NCBI GenBank assembly: GCA_022825065.1
Contig: JAJDYR010000037.1
Coordinates: 257,805 to 321,804 of the forward strand
DNA length: 64,000 nt
Source of the DNA: a bacterium
Lineage (GTDB): Bacteria > UBA8248
Reading direction: 5' to 3'
Positions 1 through 8,104 of the stretch are shown here, piece after piece. The notes under the pieces were generated by a model. The model made no database searches. It was not told the origin of the DNA and worked only from the letters and a program-made list of their open reading frames with translations. Positions within the stretch are counted from its first letter, which is position 1; each line of letters opens with the position of its first letter. Both the position numbers and the translations under genes were made by a program.

Positions 1-22
1 AAGGGGGGGTAGGGGGGGTTGC
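1..22. repeat. Right arm of G-tract hairpin element (family R1)
   Basis: This is the G-rich arm (G7-TA-G7-TTG) of the long hairpin element found at seven other places in the window. Its partner arm would lie upstream of the window edge. Confidence 0.8.
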
Positions 23-50
23 CTTTCAAGCAAAGGCGGGCGGCCACACG

Positions 51-76
51 GTCAGACATATATGTCTGACCCCTAC
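51..76. repeat. Palindrome with CCCTAC flank (family R4)
   Basis: GTCAGACATATATGTCTGAC is a perfect 20-bp palindrome, followed by CCCTAC. It belongs to the GTAGGG...CCCTAC family, in which the outer arms are constant and the palindromic core varies. Confidence 0.6.
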
Positions 77-97
77 AAAACCGCAGACCCTCCCACC

Positions 98-310
98 GTC
101 ATTCCGGCGAAAGCCGGAATCCAATTTTGATTTTTGCTTTCGTTTCCGCATTTGATCCCGACTCGCGGAAAGGAGCGCCGCGCCGAATCCGGAACGGATG
201 AGGCGGATATATATCGCGGCGTCCGTATCTTCCCCGGTCGGGAAAGAGGATGTCCGGGCAAAAAGGCAAAGACAAAGGCGAAAATGGATTCCGGCTTTCG
301 CCGGAATGAC
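98..310. repeat. MITE-like element with 25-bp terminal inverted repeats (family R5)
   Basis: The 25 bases at 98-122 (starting GTCATTCCGG) are the exact reverse complement of 286-310. Each end is itself a short palindrome (TTCCGGC...GCCGGAA). Imperfect inverted similarity continues inward for roughly 30 bp. No transposase is encoded, so a non-autonomous element is the simplest reading. Confidence 0.65.
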
Positions 311-606
311 GAACAAAGGCGAAGGTCAATCCCAAGCGAAACGGCAATCCATCACCCCCCGAGCCGGAGTTTCGGGAGGAGAAGGCGCCTCGTGCGTGGT
401 TTAACCCGCGCATATATTATGCTAGTGTCAATTACATACAGAAAATAAAGTGCGCTCGAGATCGCGGGCGGGCGATGCGGAATCGGGGCGGGACCGCGAT
501 TTTTCACGTCGCTTCCGCTTCATGCGATACAGCCCCCGGTTCCCCGTGATCTCTTCGCGGTCCGTGTTCGCCGGGCTCCGGCCCGGCCAGGAGAGGGAGT
601 GGATAC

Positions 607-1962
607 ATGGAACAGGCGGCGGGCATGACCGAACATCTGGAAAAGGTCTGGGCGGCGATCGACAAGGGGCGTCTCAAGAAGCTGGGAATGGACCTGGTCG
701 ACATCTGGAGCCCCACGGGGGAGGAGGCGGAGATCGCCCGCTTCCTCGGCGAGCGCTACGAGTCCATCGGGCTCGCCTCGCGCCTCCAGGAGTTCGAGAC
801 GGACAGGTTCAACGCGCTGGGCACCCTGAACGGCGACGGCACCGGCATCGAGTTCCTCTTCTGCGGACATATCGACACCTCCTACTCGGGCAAGGAGCCC
901 GGCCTGCCCAAGCTCCCCGCCTACCAGCCCAGCGCCTGGAGCGAGACGGACCCCGCCACGGGCGAGGAGTGGATATACGGCCTGGGCATCTACAACATGA
1001 AGGGCGCTATCGCCTGCTACGTCGAGGCGCTGAACGCCATCCAGGACGCGGGCGTCAAGCTCAAGGGGAACGTCACCGTCGGGGCGGTGGGCGGCGAGAT
1101 CGAGATGGGCGCGATCGACCAGTACCAGGGCAAGCACTACCGGGGCGGCGGCTGCGGGGCCTGCTATCTGGCCACCCACGGCGGCAGCGCCGACATGGCG
1201 GTCATCGGCGAGCCGTCCGAGATGCGGGTGGTCCTCGGCCACATGGGCTACGTCTACCACAAGATCACCGTCTACGGGACGCCGGCCCACACGACCTACG
1301 CGCACAACGCGGTCAACGCCATCCTGAAGATGAAGAAAATCCTCGACGCCCTGGAGCGCTGGGCGCCCAAGTACCGCGAAGCGCATCCCTACGGCAACTC
1401 GAACGCCAACGTGAACATCGCGGCCATCGAGGGCGGCTGGCCCTGGCGGTGCAGCCGCACCCCCGTTTTCTGCAACCTCTACCTGGATACGCGCCTCCTG
1501 CCCCGGCAGCACCCCCTGGAGATCAAGCGCGAGATACAGGACATCATCGAGGAGATCGTGGCGGGAGACCCCGACCTCAAGGTGGACCTCGAGATGTACA
1601 TGTCCAACCCGGGGGCCGAGATCGAAGATGACGAATACATCTACGGCGCCATCAAGCGCGCCCACAAGTCGGTGCACGGACAGGACCCGGAAACGGTGAC
1701 CGAGGGCTGGATTTCGGACGCCTCCCACATCACGCGCTACGGCATTCCCGCCCTCAACTACGGACCCTCGGGCCGGACGCGCTCGGGCGTGCCGGGGTGG
1801 GACCCGAACATCGGCGAGCACGTGAGCCTGGAGGACCTCTACCACACCACGAAGGTCTATGCGAGCCTGGTGCTCGACGTTTGCGGCAGGCCGAGGGAGG
1901 AGATTCTCCCCCACATCAAGCGGAAGATCGAAGAGCAGCGCCACAGCACGGTCACGCTCTGA
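607..1962 (+). CDS. M20-family amidohydrolase/peptidase (ArgE/DapE-like)
   Basis: A 451-residue member of the M20 metallopeptidase family (acetylornithine deacetylase, succinyl-diaminopimelate desuccinylase, carboxypeptidase). The first metal motif is clear (CGHIDTS, His88 and Asp90). So is the dimerisation-type lid region starting near GEPSEMRVVLGHMGYVYH. The usual bridging aspartate in DMKG is Asn130 (YNMKG), and the usual EE pair reads GGEIE (Glu164/Glu166), so the metal site is non-standard. The start follows GGAGAGGGAG by about 8 nt. It lies upstream of an ABC importer on the same strand and may hydrolyse the imported compound. The substrate is unknown. Confidence 0.85.
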   Translation: MEQAAGMTEHLEKVWAAIDKGRLKKLGMDLVDIWSPTGEEAEIARFLGERYESIGLASRLQEFETDRFNALGTLNGDGTGIEFLFCGHIDTSYSGKEPGLPKLPAYQPSAWSETDPATGEEWIYGLGIYNMKGAIACYVEALNAIQDAGVKLKGNVTVGAVGGEIEMGAIDQYQGKHYRGGGCGACYLATHGGSADMAVIGEPSEMRVVLGHMGYVYHKITVYGTPAHTTYAHNAVNAILKMKKILDALERWAPKYREAHPYGNSNANVNIAAIEGGWPWRCSRTPVFCNLYLDTRLLPRQHPLEIKREIQDIIEEIVAGDPDLKVDLEMYMSNPGAEIEDDEYIYGAIKRAHKSVHGQDPETVTEGWISDASHITRYGIPALNYGPSGRTRSGVPGWDPNIGEHVSLEDLYHTTKVYASLVLDVCGRPREEILPHIKRKIEEQRHSTVTL

Positions 1963-2054
1963 GCCGCGGGAGGAGAGAGGCGGCGGATAGCCGGGGTTGT
2001 GAAAAAGACCCCTTTTCAGGGGGGCAGAGGGAACGCTCCTCCCGGCTGGAACAG

Positions 2055-2160
2055 CAACCCCCCCTTGACAGGGGGGCATGAAAAGGCGATGCGCCCTCGC
2101 CGGGCCGAGAGGGTTTTGATTCTTCTTGCCCCCCTGATAAGGGGGGGTAGGGGGGGTTGC
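2055..2160. repeat. G-tract hairpin element (family R1)
   Basis: The C-rich left arm (CAACCC...TTGACAGGGGGG) and G-rich right arm (CCCCCCTGATAAGGGGGGG then GGTTG) can fold into a long hairpin. They enclose an interior with GGCGATGCGCC and a T-rich stretch. It lies between the amidohydrolase and the binding-protein gene. Confidence 0.8.
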
Positions 2161-2256
2161 TGTTCCCAGAAGGGGAACCCGGGTTTCACCCGGACGTTTG
2201 GGGAAGTTCCTGAAGAAGTTCGCTTTTCGAGGCAATCACAACAGGGAGGTTGAGCT

Positions 2257-3246
2257 ATGCGTCACACGGCAAACAGGATGTTCGGATTCGTGCTGATTCT
2301 ACTGGTAGCGTTCGCCCTGGTTGCGGCCGTTCCGGCAGAGGCGGCGCCCAAGAAGTCCTCGTACACCTATCTCATCGGCTCCACGCCTCAGTTCGCTCCG
2401 ATAGTGGCGGCGGTCCACAAGGGGTTCTACAAGAAGCTGGGACTCAACGTGAAACTCAAGCACTTCACCTCGGGCGGCGTCGCCGCGCAGTCGTTCATCG
2501 CGGGACGGGGGGACTTCGTGAACACGGGCGACTGGCCCGCCGTGCGCACCTGGCTCCAGACGAAGGGCAAGATCGTCGGGGTCCACCCCTCCGCGCACTA
2601 CACCGAGCTTTCGGTGGTGGTCGCCAAAAAAGGGATCAAGAGCGCCAAGGATTTCATCGGCAAGACGATGGGCGTGTGGCTGGGGACGACGTCGGAGTTC
2701 TTCGCGGCCAAGTATCTCGATGCGAACGGCGTCAAGCTCTCCGACGTGAAGTACAAGAACGTCAAGCCGGCCGAGATGGTCGTCGCCCTCGATGGGGGCG
2801 ACCTGGACGGCTTCACCATCTGGCAGCCCTTCGGCTGGCGGTCGGTCGAGGTTTCGGGCGCGAAAAAGGTGCACATCCTGAGCACGGGCAAGGGCTTCTT
2901 CACCGAGTACATGGTCACGTCCGCCCGTAAGGACCTCATCGACAACGACTTCGACGCCGTGACGGCCCTGATCAAGGGGACGATGCAGGGCGCCGAATTC
3001 TCCGCGAAGAACCTCGACGAAGCGTCGAAGATCGTGGGCAAGGAGTTCAAGGTCCCCGCGGACAAGGCCAAGCGGATGATCGCGGTCATGAACATGGACG
3101 TGTCTTATACGGCGCAATTCCGGAAGGACATGGACTCCCTCAACAACTTCATGATCTCGAAGGGCAAGTCCAAGGCCAAGGTGGACTGGGGCAAGCTCTT
3201 CGACGCGAGGGGCCTGAAGTCGGTGAGCCCCAAGCTCATCAAGTAG
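2257..3246 (+). CDS. ABC transporter substrate-binding protein, NMT1/SsuA-like
   Basis: A 329-residue periplasmic binding protein with an N-terminal signal peptide (hydrophobic residues 9-25, cleavage likely after AEA near residue 30). The mature protein matches the NMT1/THI5-SsuA-TauA fold: a start of the type YLIGSTPQFAPIVAAVHKGFYKKLGL, then GRGDFVNTGDWPAV and a middle GKTMGVWLGTTSEF. Related proteins bind sulfonates, nitrate or pyrimidine precursors, and the ligand here cannot be told. It has its own Shine-Dalgarno (ACAGGGAGG) just upstream. The ATPase and permease genes follow after a 499-bp repeat-filled gap. Confidence 0.88.
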   Translation: MRHTANRMFGFVLILLVAFALVAAVPAEAAPKKSSYTYLIGSTPQFAPIVAAVHKGFYKKLGLNVKLKHFTSGGVAAQSFIAGRGDFVNTGDWPAVRTWLQTKGKIVGVHPSAHYTELSVVVAKKGIKSAKDFIGKTMGVWLGTTSEFFAAKYLDANGVKLSDVKYKNVKPAEMVVALDGGDLDGFTIWQPFGWRSVEVSGAKKVHILSTGKGFFTEYMVTSARKDLIDNDFDAVTALIKGTMQGAEFSAKNLDEASKIVGKEFKVPADKAKRMIAVMNMDVSYTAQFRKDMDSLNNFMISKGKSKAKVDWGKLFDARGLKSVSPKLIK

Positions 3247-3290
3247 GCGCCGGAGCCTACCGATGCGGGAGGATTCGACGGCTTGAAAAC

Positions 3291-3401
3291 CAACCCCCCC
3301 TACCCCCCCTTGACAGGGGGGTAAAAAAAGGCGACACCCCGCCGCCGGTGGGGGGTCTTGGTTTTTCTTGCCCCCCTGTCAAGGGGGGGTAGGGGGGTTG
3401 C
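3291..3401. repeat. G-tract hairpin element (family R1)
   Basis: Nearly complete copy: CAACCCCCCC-TACC left arm, TTGACAGGGGGG, interior GGCGACACCCCGCCGCCGG and a TTTTTCTTG stretch, then CCCCCCTGTCAAGGGGGGG and GGGGGGTTG right arm. Confidence 0.85.
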
Positions 3402-3476
3402 TCCTTTGGAGAAGGTATTTTCAGCAGCCCTTGAATGGGAGTGAATTTGAAAACCCACGGGGGAGGGGCGGTTTTT

Positions 3477-3545
3477 GTAGGGGCCGCATACATGCGGCCC
3501 ATGACGGGCGGCAAAAAACCAGGGACGCATATATGCGTCCCCTAC
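3477..3545. repeat. Double palindrome GTAGGGG...CCCCTAC (family R4)
   Basis: Two hairpins in tandem, GGCCGCATACATGCGGCC and GGGACGCATATATGCGTCCC, are joined by an A-rich linker. GTAG stands on the left and CTAC on the right. A second copy with the same composite plan lies at 47880-47950. Confidence 0.75.
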
Positions 3546-3745
3546 ACTAACAAATTTCCTCTCTCCGGGTTTTTCAACAGCCCCCTCAAGGGGGGAGTGA
3601 AATTCAATGCGCTCCCTCAGGGGACTTTTTCAACAGGCCCGAGGAGAGAGGGGTCGAGCCCCCTCAAAAGGATTTTTTCAACAGCGCTGTTTCCCCCGCT
3701 TCCGGCCGGCCGAGCGGCGGCCGGGGGCGGGGACGAGGAGGCGGA

Positions 3746-4531
3746 GTGAGCTGGCGGGTCTTACGCCTGGAGGGCGTGGGGAAGGATTTCACCCGCGCCG
3801 ACGGGGGCGTCGCGGAGGTGTTGCGGGACGTCACCCTGACTGTGGAGCGGGGGTCTTTCTTCACCCTCCTCGGACCGAGCGGGTGCGGCAAATCCACCCT
3901 CCTCAACATCGTCGCCGGCTTCGAGGGGGCCACGACGGGAGGCGCTTCCCTCGACGACAAGCCCGTCGCCGGACCCGGAACGGACAGGACGGTCATCTTC
4001 CAGGACGTGAGCAACGCTCTTTTCCCCTGGATGAACGCGCGCGAAAACGTGGAGTTCGGCCCGAAGATGGCCCGCCTCGGCGCCGGGGAGCGCAAGGAGC
4101 GCGCCGACACGTACCTTCGGCTCGTCGGCCTCGACGCCGACGCCGGGAAATTCCCCTTCGAGCTCTCGGGGGGGATGAAGCAGCGCATCCAGATCGCCCG
4201 CGCGCTGGCGAACGACCCGGACATCCTCCTCATGGACGAGCCGTTCGCGGCGCTGGACGCGATAACGAAGAAACACCTCCAGGTCGAATTCCGTAAAATC
4301 TGGTCCGAGACGGGCAAGACCATTTTCTACATCACCCACGACATCTTCGAGGCGCTCCTGCTGAGCACCCACCTGGCGGTGATGACGGCAGGCCCCAAGG
4401 CGGGGATCAAGGAGGTCTTCCAGCTCGACCTGGCAGAACCCCGCTCCCCGTCGAATCCCGATTTCGCCGCCATGTACAGCCGGGTCGAGACGCTCATCGA
4501 CGAAGAAGTACAGAGGATGCGCGCCCGGTGA
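3746..4531 (+). CDS. ABC transporter ATP-binding protein, SsuB/TauB-like
   Basis: A 261-residue ABC ATPase. Walker A is GPSGCGKST (about residues 47-55). The Q-loop (FQDVSNALFPWM), the signature LSGGMKQR, Walker B ILLMDEP and the switch histidine in ITHD are all intact, so it should be active. The sequence is closest to the nitrate/sulfonate/taurine class that pairs with NMT1-type binding proteins. The start is GTG at 3746, preceded by GGACGAGGAGGCG. Its stop overlaps the GTG start of the next gene (GTGA), so the two are translationally coupled. Confidence 0.9.
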   Translation: MSWRVLRLEGVGKDFTRADGGVAEVLRDVTLTVERGSFFTLLGPSGCGKSTLLNIVAGFEGATTGGASLDDKPVAGPGTDRTVIFQDVSNALFPWMNARENVEFGPKMARLGAGERKERADTYLRLVGLDADAGKFPFELSGGMKQRIQIARALANDPDILLMDEPFAALDAITKKHLQVEFRKIWSETGKTIFYITHDIFEALLLSTHLAVMTAGPKAGIKEVFQLDLAEPRSPSNPDFAAMYSRVETLIDEEVQRMRAR

Positions 4532-5295
4532 ACCGCCGGACGGTATTCTGGAGAACGCTCTCGGTCGCCGCTGCGCTCTCCCTGTGGTGGCTGAGCAGCG
4601 GCACCCTCTTCAACCCGATCCTGGTGCCCGCGCCGCACAAGGTCGCCGTGCACCTCTGGGAGATGACGGCGGACGGCGAGATACTCTTTCACGCCTGGGC
4701 CAGCCTCCGGCGCGTGATCGTCGGTTACGCGCTCGGCTCCGTCCTGGGGATTCTCACGGGGGTCGCCGTCGCGCGGATCCGGATCGCCGAAGACATGCTG
4801 GAGCCGCCCCTCCAGTTCGTGCGCAACATCACGCCGGTCGCCATCATCCCGCTGGCGGTGAACGCCTTCGGCCTGGAGGAGCCCAGCAAGTATTTCGTCA
4901 TCATCTATTCGACCATCATTCCGGTCGTCTTCAACACCGCGGCGGGGGTGGCGTCGACGCCCCAGATTCGCGTCCGCGCGGCCATGTGCCTGGGCGCGGG
5001 GCGTTGGGACATCTTCGCGCGCGTGGTGCTGCCCTCGGCCTGGCCGTTCATCCTCACAGGCCTCAGGGTCGCGCTCGGCTTCGCGTTCATGGGGGTGGTG
5101 GCCGCCGAGATGATCGCGGCCGAGTCCGGCGTGGGCTACCTCATCATGCAAAGCCGGAACATGCTGCTGCCCGAGCAGATGTTCTCGGGGCTGTTCCTGC
5201 TGGGCCTGATCGGTCTCGTGACGGATCGCGCCTTCCAGTTCACCATCGGCAGGCTCATGCGGCGCTACATGCTGCAGACGGCCGCGTTCGACTGA
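4528..5295 (+). CDS. ABC transporter permease, SsuC/TauC-like (first copy)
   Basis: A 255-residue inner-membrane permease of the BPD_transp_1 family with about six transmembrane segments. The cytoplasmic EAA-type loop that docks the ATPase is seen as RVRAAMCLGAGRWDIFARVVLPSA (written here in part: AAMCLGAGRWDIF). It starts with GTG and overlaps the ATPase stop by 4 bp. It is a close paralogue of the next gene: both share NTAAGVASTPQIRVRAA, VVLPSAWP and a C-terminal RLMRRYM. The two probably form a heterodimeric channel. Confidence 0.9.
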   Translation: MNRRTVFWRTLSVAAALSLWWLSSGTLFNPILVPAPHKVAVHLWEMTADGEILFHAWASLRRVIVGYALGSVLGILTGVAVARIRIAEDMLEPPLQFVRNITPVAIIPLAVNAFGLEEPSKYFVIIYSTIIPVVFNTAAGVASTPQIRVRAAMCLGAGRWDIFARVVLPSAWPFILTGLRVALGFAFMGVVAAEMIAAESGVGYLIMQSRNMLLPEQMFSGLFLLGLIGLVTDRAFQFTIGRLMRRYMLQTAAFD

Positions 5296-5318
5296 TACGG
5301 GACGGGAGACGGGAAAGA

Positions 5319-6077
5319 ATGAATGCGGGCAAACTGGCGAGGCTGTCGGTTTCGATCCTGGTGTTCACAGGGGTCTGGTGGACGTCGAGCGGGACCTTCT
5401 TCGAGGAGGCGATCGTTCCCTCTCCCGTCTCGGTGGCCGGGAAACTCGGCGAGATGATCTGGAACACCGAGCTGTTCGCCCACCTCGGAGCGAGCCTGCG
5501 GCGCATCGTCCTGGGCTACGCCCTGGGCTGCGTCATCGGGATCGTGGTCGGCGTGGCGACCGGGGCGATTCGACTGGCGCGGGACCTCATCGAGCCGCCG
5601 CTCGAGTTCTGCCGGAACATCCCGCCGGTGGCCCTCATCCCGCTGGTCGTCTCGATCTTCGGCATCGGCGAGATCGGAAAATACTTCATCATCTCCTACG
5701 CCTCGGGGATCGCGGTGCTGTTCAACACCGCGGCAGGCGTCGCCTCCACCCCCCAGATCAGGGTCCGGGCCGCCCTCTGCCTGGGCGCGCACAAGCGCGA
5801 CATCTTCGTGCGGGTCGTCCTGCCTTCGGCCTGGCCCCACGTCCTCACCGGGCTCAGGCTCGCGCTGGGGTTTTCCTTCATGGGCGTCGTGGCCGCGGAG
5901 ATGCTGGCCGCCGACCAGGGCATCGGCTTCCTCATCATGCAGAGCACGAACATCATCGCGCCCGCCGAGATGTTCGTCGGGTTCCTGATGCTGGGCTCGT
6001 TCGGCCTCATCACCGACCAGCTCTTCCGGATGACCATCCACAGGCTCATGCGGCGATATATGATACCCATGGCGTGA
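5319..6077 (+). CDS. ABC transporter permease, SsuC/TauC-like (second copy)
   Basis: A 252-residue permease, paralogous to the gene just upstream. The ATG at 5319 is chosen because it aligns with the start of the paralogue and follows GGGAGACGGGAAAG. The hydrophobic N-terminus (LSVSILVFTGVWWTSS) begins the first membrane span. The conserved EAA loop reads AALCLGAHKRDIF. Two permease genes in a row with one ATPase suggest a heterodimer. The operon ends here, and two kilobases of non-coding DNA follow. Confidence 0.9.
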   Translation: MNAGKLARLSVSILVFTGVWWTSSGTFFEEAIVPSPVSVAGKLGEMIWNTELFAHLGASLRRIVLGYALGCVIGIVVGVATGAIRLARDLIEPPLEFCRNIPPVALIPLVVSIFGIGEIGKYFIISYASGIAVLFNTAAGVASTPQIRVRAALCLGAHKRDIFVRVVLPSAWPHVLTGLRLALGFSFMGVVAAEMLAADQGIGFLIMQSTNIIAPAEMFVGFLMLGSFGLITDQLFRMTIHRLMRRYMIPMA

Positions 6078-6329
6078 CGCAAGAAAGAGGCGGGGGACCG
6101 AACGGCCTGGGGGGTGTTCCGGCGTATTCAGCCGGGTCGTTCTCCCGGCCGGCGCCGTCTGCGGACCGCCTGTCCGTAGTTCCAGGACTCCAGCGCATCG
6201 GAAGAGGTCCGCCAGTTTGCCTCCGCTCGTCTTGACGCCATACCGGTGCGAAAGGGTTCGATTCGGAGCTCGGTTGCTGGCGCCATAGAGGGCAAGCCCC
6301 CTCCCCGGTCGCGTTCGACCCCCAGCCTC

Positions 6330-6400
6330 CCTTGAGGGGTCTGTTGAAAAAGTCCCCCAAGGGGTTCAATCGGGGCTGTTGAAAAACCCTGCAATGCCAG
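6330..6400. repeat. TTGTTGAAAAAGTCC repeats (family R2), pair
   Basis: Two copies of the CTGTTGAAAAA motif (about 6342 and 6378), with CCTTGAGGGG-type short inverted arms between them. The same motif, in either orientation, recurs in most gaps outside 8-32 kb. Confidence 0.6.
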
Positions 6401-6439
6401 GATTGCCGGAATGACGACGATCTACGGGTCGAGGCCGGC

Positions 6440-6467
6440 GTAGGCGCCGTTCGCGAACGGCCCCTAC
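6440..6467. repeat. R4 palindrome, TTCGCGAA core
   Basis: GTAGGCGCCGTTCGCGAACG followed by GCCCCTAC: constant outer arms, here with an imperfect left arm. Confidence 0.6.
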
Positions 6468-6600
6468 AGGCTTTCTTCTTTTTTCTCGTTGGTTGCATCG
6501 AACCCTCGTTCATCGGGCCTTTTTCAAGAAACCCCTCAGGGGGGAGCGTCCACCCCATCGACCCGCTCGGGCTGGCCTTTCGACAGGCTCGGGACAGGCC

Positions 6601-6636
6601 CTTCGATACGCGGCTTCGCCGCTACTCAGGGTGAGG
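6601..6636. repeat. R3 repeat (CTTCGATACGCGG...CTCAGGGTGAGG)
   Basis: Dispersed repeat with an inner hairpin GCGGCTTCGCCGC, flanked by CTTCGATAC and TACTCAGGGTGAG. Other copies lie at 36356, 38987, 39078, 46429, 63535 and 63603. Confidence 0.65.
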
Positions 6637-6959
6637 GGTGGCGGGGAACGGCGGAGCCTGCCCCGAGCGAAGTCGAGGGGGCGGCTGCTCGGGGCGAGAG
6701 TGATATGGCGGTTGCCCAGGGTGCGGAAGACATAAAACTTCCTCATCCCGAGCAGGCCCGTCAGGGCCGTATCGAGGGTCAAGCGCGACTGATGAGGGGT
6801 TGTTGAAAAAGTCATACTCGGTCGAAATTAACTACCGCCGACGCGGCTACGGACTTCTCCTTAGTACTCATTGCCAACCGACGAGAGAGAAGAGAATCAC
6901 TCCCCCCTTGAGGGGTCTGTTGAAAAAGTCGTCTCAAGCGGTGGGGGTACGATGGTTTT

Positions 6960-7056
6960 GTAGCAGGACAACCCAAAAGGGTTGTCCTGGCCTCCGTGCC
7001 TGTCCTGCCCTCCATGGTTGTCCTTCGTCAGGACAGGCACGGAGGCCTGTCCCTAC
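6960..7056. repeat. Cluster of R4 palindromes
   Basis: Three nested or adjacent inverted repeats: AGGACAACC/GGTTGTCCT, GGCCTCCGTGCCTGTCCT paired with AGGACAGGCACGGAGGCC, ending in TGTCCCTAC. Together they can fold as one branched structure. Confidence 0.6.
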
Positions 7057-7457
7057 GGTAAACAATTCGATGCTCGGGATTCCCTCCGTTCTTCGGGAGG
7101 ACTTTTTCAACAGCCCCTTGTCAGGGGGGTAAAAAAAGCCCCCCGACGAGGGGGGGGAAGCGATGCCCCGACCTGGAGTTTTTCAAGAACTCCTCATCGG
7201 TCGGGTTTGGCCCCGCGTGGTTGTCCGCTCTCGGGTTTTTCCGTCGCCGGGCCGGACGCGGGGGCCGGACAGGACGCGGCTTGTCCATGCAAGCGGATTC
7301 ACTCGCCGTGTCGTCAGTCCGGCGAAATCAATCGGCGGGAACGACGCATTTGCCCGCATTTGTCGCTGTTCAACTTCTCCCGTGGTTCCCTAGACTGCGG
7401 GAGCGGGATATCCCCCCTTCAGCCCCGCCCGAAGAGGGGATGGCCGCCGGGACTTCT

Positions 7458-7738
7458 CCCGTGAATTTCATAAGGGCATGCCCGGTGAAGGGATCGAATT
7501 TCCCGTAGCCGTTTTCACGAGGGCGGACCCGGCGGGGCAACCGTATTTTTTGCAGCCGTTTTCACAGGGGCGAACCCGGTGGAGAGATCGAGTGTCTCGC
7601 AGCCATTTTCATCGAGGCGAACCGGGCGGTAATACCGGGTTCCACGAAACCGCATTCCTGTGGGTGATGAGGATGGTTTATCAAATTCCTCGCAGCCGTT
7701 TCATCAAGGCGAACCCGATGAGTCAGCAAATCTTCTGG
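7458..7738. repeat. Degenerate 47-bp tandem repeat, about 6 units
   Basis: Units begin at about 7458, 7505, 7552, 7599, 7646 and 7692. The best-conserved part is GCAGCCGTTTTCA followed by a GGGCGAACCCGG-type segment; the last 19 or so bases vary more. The period of 47 is not a multiple of three, so this is not a protein repeat. Confidence 0.7.
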
Positions 7739-7800
7739 AGCCGCGTGGACGCAGACGGAGGGGTGAAACCTTCCCTGAGCGCGGGTATTCTTCCGGTTTT

Positions 7801-7850
7801 TGAATTCCCGAAAATTTCGGTAAATATCGGTAAATTTCCGAAAATATCTG
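7801..7850. repeat. AT-rich decamer array, 10-bp period
   Basis: Five consecutive decamers TGAATTCCCG, AAAATTTCGG, TAAATATCGG, TAAATTTCCG, AAAATATCTG. On the opposite strand they read as the AAATTTAYCG type seen at 30541-30620. Phased A-tracts of this kind bend DNA. Confidence 0.65.
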
Positions 7851-8104
7851 CGGATCGAATGATCGGTATATTTTACTGTAATTTAACTATTTGCCGGACA
7901 ATATTAAAGTAACACATTAGATAATTATCGAAATGTATCGAATTAAAATTTTTTTTTCAGCCCCCGCATTTGCCCGCATTTGCGCGATTTCGGGGCGCGC
8001 CCTCCCGGTGGGCCGCCGCCCGCCTTCCCGCGCCTTGTGGCTTCGGGTTCAGCGGGTGGTGTATAACGTGGCCGGACTTTGGATGGCATCCTCTGGAGGC
8101 GGCA

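Larger units (their letters stand above)
1..606. other. Non-coding left edge with repeats
   Basis: No convincing gene is seen here. The stretch begins inside a G-rich repeat arm (1-22), then has a perfect palindrome at 51-70 followed by CCCTAC, and then a MITE-like inverted-repeat element at 98-310. The reading frames that cross it are short, lie on both strands at once and simply translate the repeats. GGAGAGGGAG at 589-598 is the ribosome-binding site of the first gene. Confidence 0.7.
3247..3745. other. Repeat-filled gap inside the importer locus
   Basis: No gene is seen. The gap contains an R1 element (3291-3401), a double R4 palindrome (3477-3545) and three TTTTTCAACAG-type R2 repeats (about 3569-3690). 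It separates the binding-protein gene from its ATPase and permeases, which probably lowers or uncouples their transcription. Confidence 0.7.
6078..8104. other. 2-kb non-coding tract packed with repeats
   Basis: I see no gene here. From left to right it holds R2 repeats (6330-6400, 6522-6545), an R4 palindrome (6440-6467), an R3 repeat (6601-6636), more R2 repeats (6797-6815, 6901-6933), a cluster of R4 palindromes (6960-7056), an R2/R1 fragment (7099-7130), GCATTTGCC decamers (7346-7366), a 47-bp tandem repeat (7458-7738), an AT-rich decamer array (7801-7850) and another GCATTTGCC pair (7967-7986). The short reading frames across it follow the repeats and look like chance. Confidence 0.7.

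Noticed and set aside
134-448. Small proteins in the left edge
   Set aside because: The frames on both strands cover the same inverted repeat and contain its translation (for example FRRNDE), a usual sign of repeat-derived frames.
520-2235. 571-codon frame on the minus strand over the M20 gene
   Set aside because: It lies over a well-supported gene and has the skewed composition of an antisense shadow in GC-rich DNA, with no recognisable domain.
7458-7738. CRISPR array
   Set aside because: The units are contiguous and degenerate, the better-kept part is not identical between units, and no cas gene is near.
7478-7912. 144-codon frame as a gene
   Set aside because: It is a translation of the 47-bp tandem repeat, whose period shifts the frame each unit, and it runs into the AT-rich array. 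No ribosome-binding site or family match.
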